Assembly (NCBI GenBank): GCA_029777145.1 | Contig: JAKOSS010000776.1 | Location: forward strand, 1-5,929 | From: Acidobacteriota bacterium | GTDB taxonomy: Bacteria; Acidobacteriota; Blastocatellia; Pyrinomonadales; Pyrinomonadaceae | Reading direction: 5' to 3' | DNA: 5,929 nt | Shown here: piece by piece, positions 1 through 4,584 of the stretch | How positions within the stretch are numbered: the first letter of the stretch is position 1 | How the letters are laid out: each line of letters starts with the position of its first letter | Translations under genes and position numbers: made by a program | The notes under the pieces: generated by a model | The model's input: the letters and a program-made list of their open reading frames with translations, nothing else | The model's database searches: none | Told to the model about the DNA's origin: nothing

Positions 1-410
1 GCCGCGATCGCCGAGATCAGCGGTCCGAACGTCAGGTTGAACGGAAAATTCCACGGCGAAATGATGAGACACACGCCTTTTGGTTCGTATTTGATCCGCG
101 ACGTCGATCCGAACAGCGACAGCGGCGTCGCCACACGCTCGGGTTTGAGCCATTTGCGGAGGTGCCGCGCGGCGTGCTTCGCTTCAGACGTCACCGGAAA
201 AACCTCGGTCAGATCGGTTTCGGCCGGAGCCTTTCCGAGATCCGCAAGACACGCGTCGCGGATCGCTTCGCGATAATCGACTTCGATCGCGCGGCGAAGC
301 CGGCGGATCTTTTCGCGCCGTTCACGCCAGCCGGTGTTCCCGACCGAGTACTGGTTCGCCGACTGAAGATCGAAAACGCGTCCGAAGTCTGAGTTTGCCG
401 CAGTGCTCAT
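1..410 (-). CDS. Aldehyde dehydrogenase, ALDH3-like, N-terminal part (cut by window edge)
   Basis: The first 136 codons of an NAD(P)-dependent aldehyde dehydrogenase, which would oxidise an aldehyde to its carboxylic acid. The frame runs open from the ATG at 410-408 to the window edge. Residues 28-60 form the family's basic helical region (WRERREKIRRLRRAI). Residues 111-137 carry the Rossmann-fold signature PKGVCLIISPWNFPFNL; Asn121 of PWNFP is the conserved oxyanion-hole Asn. The wording around NFPFNLTFGPLISAIAA is closest to ALDH3/fatty-aldehyde and coniferyl-aldehyde types. The catalytic Glu and Cys lie outside the window. The ATG overlaps the stop of the desaturase gene (ATGA), so translation is probably coupled, and GAGG at 422-419 sits 8 nt before it as a Shine-Dalgarno. 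Exact substrate unknown; a long-chain fatty aldehyde is inferred from its partner. Family call is secure, subfamily less so. Confidence 0.92.
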   Translation of the reverse strand, partial: MSTAANSDFGRVFDLQSANQYSVGNTGWRERREKIRRLRRAIEVDYREAIRDACLADLGKAPAETDLTEVFPVTSEAKHAARHLRKWLKPERVATPLSLFGSTSRIKYEPKGVCLIISPWNFPFNLTFGPLISAIA

Positions 411-1495
411 TCGCTTTGCCTCACATGTGAATTATCACAATAAGGTGGTGATTTTGTTAACTTGCAACGGCAAATTTTGTGACTTCCGGCGCGTTTGGCG
501 GTGCACAGAACGGGTTTGTTCTTCGTCCCGTGATGCGATCCGTCGCAAAACGGCTGGCTTCGGCTTTTCCCGCACCGGCACCAAAGAAAATCCTCGCCCT
601 TCTCAAAGGACTCGATCGACGGCTCGGGAACCGTCGTGTCTGCCTTCACGAAGCCCCGCGAGATCTCGCTTCCTTCCCTGTCCGAAGCGATCACCGGATA
701 AAAGTAGCTGGCGGCCCATCCGTCCCTCGGATCGTTGACAAGGCCGAGCGACGTCGGGAATCGGCGGGTAAATTTCGCAGTGCCGAACAGTTGGTCCCAG
801 ATCGAGAACATGTTGCCGTAATTTCCGTTCGGATCGCTTATTCGGTCGATCATTGACTTTCCGTGATGAGCGTAATGGAAGGCCGGCGTGACGAAGATCC
901 GTTCGAGCACGGCGACGATCGGGCCGAGAATACGAACGCGATAGAGCGGTTCGTCCCAACGGATCCGGCTGTGCGAACCGATGATGATGATCTGCTTCAG
1001 GATCAGGCCGATCGCGACCGCCTTCAATCCGCCGAGGAAGATCGCGAGCCCGACCCACCAAATGTTGGGCATCAAGAGGTAGTAAAGCCCGGCGTTGCGG
1101 TAAGAAACGAAGAAGCCCATTTCCTCGGCCTGATGGTGCGGCCGGTGAAGCTTCCAGAGAAAATCATACTCGTGCCCGAACCGGTGATACCAGTATTGGA
1201 GAACGTCGTCGACGAGCAGGTAAACGACAAGTGCCGGAAGAATGCTGAACGCAGCGATCGATCCCTGAAGACCCGGAGCAAGGCGCTGACCGGCAAAAAA
1301 TGCCGCAAAAACGATCAGCGGCTTGATCAGGAATGAGAGGACCGCAAATCCGCCGACCTCTTGGATCCAGTCGCTTGCGGTTCGCCGGCTCGACGCGAGA
1401 TACCCCGCGGCCGATTCAAGGACGCAGAAAAGAATCACGATCCCCAGGACGATGTAGGAATCGAGATTTTCGATCCCGAAGAGAGGCTCATTCAT
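407..1495 (-). CDS. Sterol desaturase/fatty acid hydroxylase-family membrane protein fused to two CDGSH iron-sulfur motifs
   Basis: A 362-residue integral membrane protein of the fatty acid hydroxylase superfamily, which uses a histidine-bound di-iron centre and O2 to hydroxylate, desaturate or cleave lipids. Hydrophobic segments lie near residues 14-33, 48-69, 80-95 and 138-172. The histidine clusters are HRFGH (104-108), HRPHH (117-121), His175 and HYAHH (207-211), followed by IWDQLFGT as in bacterial sterol desaturases and alkylglycerol monooxygenase. The C-terminus adds two CDGSH-type [2Fe-2S] motifs with full 3Cys-1His ligand sets: C306/C308/C317/H321 (CDGSH) and C342/C344/C353/H357 (variant CDNSH). 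These could pass electrons to the di-iron site, as cytochrome b5 or rubredoxin does in other fusions; this is inference. The start is the ATG at 1495; an in-frame TTG at 1516 would add 7 residues, and neither has a clear Shine-Dalgarno. First gene of an operon with the aldehyde dehydrogenase. Substrate unknown: sterol, fatty acid or alkyl ether lipid are all possible. Confidence 0.9.
   Translation of the reverse strand: MNEPLFGIENLDSYIVLGIVILFCVLESAAGYLASSRRTASDWIQEVGGFAVLSFLIKPLIVFAAFFAGQRLAPGLQGSIAAFSILPALVVYLLVDDVLQYWYHRFGHEYDFLWKLHRPHHQAEEMGFFVSYRNAGLYYLLMPNIWWVGLAIFLGGLKAVAIGLILKQIIIIGSHSRIRWDEPLYRVRILGPIVAVLERIFVTPAFHYAHHGKSMIDRISDPNGNYGNMFSIWDQLFGTAKFTRRFPTSLGLVNDPRDGWAASYFYPVIASDREGSEISRGFVKADTTVPEPSIESFEKGEDFLWCRCGKSRSQPFCDGSHHGTKNKPVLCTAKRAGSHKICRCKLTKSPPYCDNSHVRQSE
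419..460 (-). promoter_or_regulatory. Candidate internal promoter and RBS for the aldehyde dehydrogenase
   Basis: On the minus strand TTAACA (460-455, 5/6 match to -35), an 18-bp spacer and GATAAT (436-431, 5/6 match to -10) with an upstream TG (TGTGATAAT, extended -10) form a good sigma70-type promoter. Transcription would begin near 424, and GAGG at 422-419 lies 8 nt before the ATG at 410. The elements sit inside the last codons of the desaturase gene, in a stretch (421-480) of only about one third G+C. Activity is inferred from matches only, and an mRNA starting at 424 would place the RBS very near its 5' end. Confidence 0.45.
426..439. promoter_or_regulatory. Inverted repeat TGTGA-N4-TCACA over the -10 of the internal promoter
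   Basis: Perfect 5-bp arms TGTGA/TCACA around ATTA cover the candidate -10 at 431-436. The adjacent TCACATGTGA (421-430) is itself a perfect palindrome sharing an arm. The half-site resembles CRP/FNR-family boxes, but the spacing is 4 rather than the usual 6 for TGTGA. It also encodes part of the CDNSH motif, so chance under coding constraint is possible. Confidence 0.3.
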
Positions 1496-1601
1496 GGTCA
1501 AAGTGGAACCCGGCAAATCGGAAAGATCGGAGGCAGACAGAAAAAGGCGTCCCGGCTAATTTCGATCTACCCCCCAATAAACCGAATCGACGCGAGACGC
1601 C

Positions 1602-1630
1602 TGGCAAACGTTTTTCATTTGGCCAAACGT
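1602..1630. repeat. Imperfect direct repeat TGGC(C)AAACGT with two small palindromes
   Basis: TGGCAAACGT (1602-1611) recurs as TGGCCAAACGT (1620-1630). Each copy is part of a short perfect palindrome: AAACGTTT (1606-1613) and TTTGGCCAAA (1618-1627). They lie just downstream of the desaturase transcription start predicted above, so they could be a second protein-binding region. The function is unknown. Confidence 0.35.
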
Positions 1631-1660
1631 ATTCTGCTACCAGTGGTAACAGCTTGTCAA
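1631..1660 (-). promoter_or_regulatory. Promoter of the desaturase-aldehyde dehydrogenase operon
   Basis: A perfect -35 TTGACA (1660-1655) is followed by an 18-bp spacer and CAGAAT (1636-1631, 4/6 match to -10). Transcription would start near 1624, giving a leader of about 130 nt before the ATG at 1495, in which I see no clear riboswitch or terminator. The spacer contains the near-palindrome described separately, so this promoter is probably repressible. It is the best promoter match in the window. Confidence 0.6.
1634..1652. promoter_or_regulatory. Candidate TetR operator (19-bp near-palindrome)
   Basis: CTGCTACCAGTGGTAACAG is symmetric about G1643 with a single mismatched pair (C1637/A1649); the core TACCA-G-TGGTA is perfect. 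It lies between the -35 and -10 of the desaturase promoter, overlapping the first two -10 bases, and 45 bp upstream of the divergent tetR gene. Size and placement are typical for TetR-family operators. A second perfect palindrome, GCTTG-T-CAAGC (1652-1662), abuts it and covers the -35 box. Confidence 0.55.
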
Positions 1661-1680
1661 GCGCAGTTCAATTGGCGTTG

Positions 1681-1689
1681 TGCTACTAT
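1681..1689 (+). promoter_or_regulatory. Extended -10 element of tetR, probably giving a leaderless mRNA
   Basis: TGCTACTAT is an extended -10 (TG-N-TACTAT, hexamer 1684-1689, 4/6 match). It ends 7 nt before the ATG at 1697, so transcription would begin at or next to the start codon. No -35 match stands at the usual distance and no Shine-Dalgarno precedes the ATG, which fits a leaderless message. Confidence 0.4.
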
Positions 1690-1696
1690 TTCCGCG

Positions 1697-2308
1697 ATGA
1701 ACCTTACACGAAGAAGACGGACAAAGTCCGACGGCGCCCCTCACGGTCGCGAGCAGGTCCGCGAAGCGATCCTGGCGGCGACCGAAAAGCTCATGATGTT
1801 GCGGTCCCCAAGCGAGATCTCGGTTCGTGAGATCGCGGCGGCGGCGAACGTCAAACACCCTTTGATCTACCGGCATTTCGGATCGAAATACGCGCTGTTC
1901 ATGGCCGCCACGGAGCGCTATATCGAGTCGGCGAAAGCGGTTGCGGCTCCGATCTCGCGGCTCGACGGAAACGTCGGCGTGCTTTTTGATACCTTCGCAA
2001 GCAACCGCTGGCGACAGATCACGATGGCCCGCGCGATGATCGACGGGATCGACCCGAAGCTGATCCAGAGCCAGTTTCCGGTGATGCGGCGCCTCGTTGA
2101 ACTGCTCGATGATCGCCTCAGGGATCGTGAGATCCCGTGCAACCATGATCCGAAGACATTGGCGATGGCGTTGGGCGGACTGGCGATGGGCTGGATCCTT
2201 TTTGCTCCGTTCCTGAAGGCGTCGACTGACTCTGAAGAACTGACAAACGAAGAAATGAACGTGAAGGCGGTCGCGATCCTCGAAGAATTCGTCGAAAAGA
2301 TCTGCTGA
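1697..2308 (+). CDS. TetR/AcrR-family transcriptional regulator
   Basis: A 203-residue one-component regulator: an N-terminal helix-turn-helix binds operator DNA as a dimer and a helical C-terminal domain senses a ligand. After a basic tail (LTRRRRTK) the TetR DNA-binding domain spans about residues 18-71, with the signature ISVREIAAAANVKHPLIYRH at 41-60 continuing FGSKYALFMAA. Residues 75-203 are helical and divergent, so the ligand cannot be read from sequence. The ATG at 1697 is chosen because it places the domain at the usual distance from the N-terminus; the frame is open further upstream, but that part crosses the divergent promoter. It is transcribed away from the desaturase/aldehyde dehydrogenase pair, so it is the likely local repressor, perhaps responding to a fatty acyl or aldehyde ligand (inference). 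Its stop is 4 bp from the stop of the convergent synthase gene. Confidence 0.93.
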   Translation: MNLTRRRRTKSDGAPHGREQVREAILAATEKLMMLRSPSEISVREIAAAANVKHPLIYRHFGSKYALFMAATERYIESAKAVAAPISRLDGNVGVLFDTFASNRWRQITMARAMIDGIDPKLIQSQFPVMRRLVELLDDRLRDREIPCNHDPKTLAMALGGLAMGWILFAPFLKASTDSEELTNEEMNVKAVAILEEFVEKIC

Positions 2309-2312
2309 CGCG

Positions 2313-3371
2313 TCAGAACCGGTGGACGAGCGCGTTGCAGTGCATGCCGGCGCCGACCGAGGCAAACACTGCGGTGTGCCCTTTCCTGATCGAATAACCG
2401 TCGAGATCATCTTTTCGGATCAGATCGAGCATCGTCGGGATGGTTGCGACCGAAGTGTTGCCGAGAAACTGGATCGTCATCGGAAGCTTGCCGGTGAAAA
2501 AGTCCGCATCGACGTTCCACGAATCCGAAAGGTGCGACGCGATCGCATGCACGAGTTTTTCATTCGCCTGGTGAAAGAGAAAGATATCGACGTCTTCGGG
2601 CCCGATCCCGGCGCGATCGAGAGCGTCACTGACCACCTTCGGCACCCACGTCGTCGCATATCTATAAACTTCCTTGCCGTTCATCTTGAACCAGCAATTC
2701 CCGCCGAGCTTCGGATTGTTCGACTTTCCGAGATAGATGTTCGCAATGTCCTTCTGGGCATGCGAAAAGGTCGCGTGCGACATGACGCCGGCGCCGTTGT
2801 CAGAACGTCCCAGAACGGCGGCGCCGCAACCGTCGGCAAGGATCATCGAATCGAGATCGTGCGGATCGAGAAGCCGTGACGCGATCTCGATCCCGACGAC
2901 GAGCACGTTGTCGGCGTCGCCCGCGGCGATCGCCTGATGCGCCTGGATCACGCCCTGAACCCAACCCGGACACGCGAAAAGAACGTCGTAGGCAAAACAG
3001 CGGTGATTGGCGATTCCGAGTTCGTTCTTGAGATACGCCGCCATGTTCGGAACCGTGTGAAACTCGCGTTCGCCGATCAGCATGTTGCCGGCGTTGTGCG
3101 CGACGATGATCCCGTCAAGGGCCTCGGGATCGATCCCCGCGTCTTCGATCGCGATCCGTGCGGCGTCGGTCATCAGCGGCCGGGAATCCTGGTCGAACGG
3201 CACGTAGCGGCGTTCGCGGATACCCGTGATCGCCTCGAGTTTCATCGCCGCGTCGCTTCCCTGCCGTTCGAGTTTCGTTCCGCTCTTATCGAAAAACACG
3301 TTGTCCGCGAACGCCTCGTTCGGGACGACGAGTTCGGGAAGGACGCTTCCGGTGCCGGTGATTTTGGCCAT
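2313..3371 (-). CDS. 3-oxoacyl-ACP synthase III family protein (KASIII, FabH-like)
   Basis: A 352-residue thiolase-fold condensing enzyme. KASIII enzymes join an acyl-CoA primer to malonyl-ACP to start fatty acid or related acyl chains. The triad is visible: Cys134 in DVLFACPGWVQG, His267 in FHQANEKL and Asn305 in FLGNTSVATIPTML; LADGCGAAVL (178-187) and the C-terminal FASVGAGMHCNALV also fit. Length and the CPGW, HQAN and GNTSVAT wording resemble the roughly 350-residue KASIII group I know from Bacteroidetes rather than the shorter E. coli FabH; this is from memory. The ATG at 3371 gives the standard N-terminus MAKITGTGSVLPE; the frame continues upstream through repeat DNA with no family similarity. 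No Shine-Dalgarno or clear promoter is seen, so it may be co-transcribed with the BNR gene 83 bp upstream. Primer specificity unknown. Confidence 0.93.
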   Translation of the reverse strand: MAKITGTGSVLPELVVPNEAFADNVFFDKSGTKLERQGSDAAMKLEAITGIRERRYVPFDQDSRPLMTDAARIAIEDAGIDPEALDGIIVAHNAGNMLIGEREFHTVPNMAAYLKNELGIANHRCFAYDVLFACPGWVQGVIQAHQAIAAGDADNVLVVGIEIASRLLDPHDLDSMILADGCGAAVLGRSDNGAGVMSHATFSHAQKDIANIYLGKSNNPKLGGNCWFKMNGKEVYRYATTWVPKVVSDALDRAGIGPEDVDIFLFHQANEKLVHAIASHLSDSWNVDADFFTGKLPMTIQFLGNTSVATIPTMLDLIRKDDLDGYSIRKGHTAVFASVGAGMHCNALVHRF

Positions 3372-3380
3372 AGCATTTAG

Positions 3381-3415
3381 GATTCGGGATTGGGGAATTC
3401 GGATTTGGGATTTCG
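3381..3415 (+). repeat. Degenerate heptanucleotide tandem repeat (GATTYGG)5
   Basis: Five consecutive 7-mers, GATTCGG, GATTGGG, GAATTCG, GATTTGG and GATTTCG, fill the space just upstream of the synthase start; the preceding CATTTAG (3374-3380) is a weaker sixth unit. Low-complexity heptad arrays of this kind (compare the STRR heptamers of cyanobacteria) occur between genes of some environmental bacteria. Confidence 0.6.
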
Positions 3416-3443
3416 ATCCGTGAAACGGCAAACGATCGCGGCT

Positions 3444-3478
3444 CAGATCCGCAGTCACAAATCCGAGATCCGAAATGT
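3444..3478 (-). repeat. Opposite-orientation copy of the heptad repeat, entering the BNR gene
   Basis: In phase 7-mers, the plus strand reads CAGATCC, GCAGTCA, CAAATCC, GAGATCC, GAAATGT, the reverse complement of the GGATTTG-type unit. TCGGATTTG at 3399-3407 and CAAATCCGA at 3458-3466 form perfect 9-bp inverted arms 50 bp apart, so the two arrays could fold into a stem-loop after the BNR stop. The array overlaps the final codons (RISDL) and stop of the BNR gene. Confidence 0.45.
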
Positions 3479-4471
3479 CGCAACCATTCCGTTCGGCCCG
3501 ACCGCCCAGATTGCCGACCTTCCTTTCGCCTGAACGGCGTTGTAGTTAGACGTGTCGAGCGGTTTCCAGGTCAGGCCGCCGTCGCGCGAGATGTCCGATC
3601 CGTTTGTTCCGACGGCAATGATCGTCTTTTTGTCGACGTACGCCGCGCCCGATCGATATCCGCTCAGACCGCTGCCGGCCGTCCAGGTTTTGCCGCCGTT
3701 TCTCGTAACGGCGACGGTCGATGCGGTATCGCCGGGTTTCTCATAATTGCCACCGACGACGATTCCGTTCAGCGCGTCGTAAACCGCGATCGAAAAGATG
3801 CCGGCGCCCGCCGATCCCTTCACGATCGGGGTGTCGGAAACCGCCCAGGTCGCGCCGCGATCGGTCGATCGAAAAACACGCGCCGCGTTGCCGCCGGAAA
3901 CCAAATATGCCGATTTCGCGCCCTTCGAGATGATGCATGTGCCGCTCGCCGCAAACGCCGCTTCGCCCTCGGCCGTCGCCGGCATTTTCGACGTGTCGAC
4001 CGGATTCCAGGTCGTGCCGTCGGTCGTGCGTATCAGAACGAAACGGCCGTCGACCGGATCGCTCATCGCGATCCCGTTGTCCTTGTCCCAAAACGCGAGC
4101 GCGTCAAAAAAGGCCTTTTCATTCGTGTTCTTGAACTGCAGGTTCCAGTTCTTCCCGCCGTCCGTGGTTTTGTAGATCCGCGAACTCTCGCCCGGACCAA
4201 TGCTCAATATATAGGCCGTATTCTCGTCGAACGCTTCGATATCGCGAAAATCGAGCTTTTCCGCATCGGGCACCTTTCCGACCGTCCATGATTTGCCGGC
4301 GTCGATCGTGCGGATCACGGTTCCGCCGGTGCCGCTCGCCCAGATGACGTTCTCGCTGACGACCGAAAGCCCGCGAAAGCTCGCTTTCGTGTCAATGTTT
4401 TGTTTCTGCCATTGAGCATGAACCGTCGCTGCCAGGATCAGCGCCACCGCGCACGACATGAATTTTTTCAT
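3455..4471 (-). CDS. Secreted Ycf48-like/BNR (Asp-box) repeat beta-propeller protein
   Basis: A 338-residue exported protein predicted to form a beta-propeller like the photosystem II assembly factor Ycf48 and sialidase-type BNR proteins; such proteins are common and mostly uncharacterised in Acidobacteria and Bacteroidetes, and no photosynthetic role is implied. A signal peptide fills residues 1-19 (MKK, hydrophobic core VALILAA, likely cut after VHA). Six Asp-box-like motifs follow: RTIDAGKSW (54-62), KTTDGGKNW (101-109), RTTDGTTW (148-155), RSTDRGATW (201-209), VTRNGGKTW (255-263) and ISRDGGLTW (294-302), spaced 39-54 residues apart, consistent with successive blades. The ATG at 4471 is chosen because it starts the signal peptide and lies 7 nt after a good -10. 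No catalytic residues are evident, so a binding or assembly role is more likely than hydrolysis. The last codons lie in repeat DNA. Confidence 0.9.
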   Translation of the reverse strand: MKKFMSCAVALILAATVHAQWQKQNIDTKASFRGLSVVSENVIWASGTGGTVIRTIDAGKSWTVGKVPDAEKLDFRDIEAFDENTAYILSIGPGESSRIYKTTDGGKNWNLQFKNTNEKAFFDALAFWDKDNGIAMSDPVDGRFVLIRTTDGTTWNPVDTSKMPATAEGEAAFAASGTCIISKGAKSAYLVSGGNAARVFRSTDRGATWAVSDTPIVKGSAGAGIFSIAVYDALNGIVVGGNYEKPGDTASTVAVTRNGGKTWTAGSGLSGYRSGAAYVDKKTIIAVGTNGSDISRDGGLTWKPLDTSNYNAVQAKGRSAIWAVGPNGMVATFRISDL

Positions 4472-4478
4472 GCTGACC

Positions 4479-4507
4479 AATATAGTCCGAGAGTCAGGAT
4501 TCGCCAA
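4479..4507 (-). promoter_or_regulatory. Promoter of the BNR-repeat gene, probably leaderless
   Basis: On the minus strand TTGGCG (4507-4502, 4/6) is followed by 17 bp and TATATT (4484-4479, 5/6). Only GGTCAGC separates the -10 from the ATG at 4471, so the transcript should start at or beside the start codon. No Shine-Dalgarno is present. Confidence 0.55.
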
Positions 4508-4515
4508 ATTCGGCG
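4502..4515. promoter_or_regulatory. 14-bp near-palindrome between the divergent promoters
   Basis: CGCCAAATTCGGCG is symmetric with one mismatched pair. It covers the -35 of the BNR promoter and ends 5 bp before the -35 of the lipoprotein promoter, where one bound protein could affect both genes. No regulator is known for it. Confidence 0.3.
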
Positions 4516-4520
4516 GAGGA

Positions 4521-4549
4521 TTGCCGATTGTCCGCGGCAATGCTATCTT
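4521..4549 (+). promoter_or_regulatory. Promoter of the lipoprotein gene
   Basis: TTGCCG (4521-4526, 4/6), 17 bp, and TATCTT (4544-4549, 4/6) with an extended TG (TGC at 4541-4543). Transcription would start near 4556, leaving a leader of about 29 nt that contains the GAGGA ribosome-binding site. It is back to back with the BNR promoter, the -35 boxes being 13 bp apart. Confidence 0.55.
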
Positions 4550-4572
4550 GTCTTTTTTCAAAACTAACAATC

Positions 4573-4577
4573 GAGGA
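4573..4577 (+). promoter_or_regulatory. Shine-Dalgarno GAGGA that fixes a TTG start
   Basis: GAGGA stands 7 nt before the TTG at 4585. It is one of the few clear ribosome-binding sites in the window and decides the start of the lipoprotein, because that TTG begins the signal peptide while upstream in-frame TTG and ATG codons do not. Confidence 0.7.
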
Positions 4578-4584
4578 CAAGTCA

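Noticed and set aside
863..1336. Plus-strand open frame opposite the desaturase gene.
   Set aside because: Charged, featureless translation; the opposite frame holds all conserved motifs of a known family.
1496..1516. TTG at 1516 as start of the desaturase gene.
   Set aside because: It adds only seven residues and has no Shine-Dalgarno; the ATG at 1495 is simpler, though the TTG cannot be excluded.
1361..1696. In-frame upstream extension of the TetR frame (112 codons).
   Set aside because: It crosses the divergent promoter and the antisense of the desaturase start and has no TetR-like sequence; the ATG at 1697 gives a normal TetR length.
1637..2410. Long open frame on the minus strand opposite tetR.
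   Set aside because: Its Arg/Asp/His-rich composition and lack of family motifs mark it as the antisense shadow of tetR in GC-rich DNA.
2313..3371. HMG-CoA synthase, given the nearby HMG-CoA reductase.
   Set aside because: The active-site wording CPGW, HQAN and GNTSVAT is that of KASIII, and the gene is not in an operon with the reductase.
3372..3458. Upstream extension of the ketoacyl-ACP synthase by 29 codons.
   Set aside because: The codons come from heptad repeat DNA, and KASIII proteins start at the equivalent of MAKITGTGS.
3374..3478. CRISPR-like array.
   Set aside because: The units are 7 bp, degenerate and without spacers.
4528..4584. Earlier TTG/ATG starts for the lipoprotein.
   Set aside because: They overlap the promoter -10 and would put a non-signal sequence before the signal peptide; the TTG at 4585 has a good Shine-Dalgarno.
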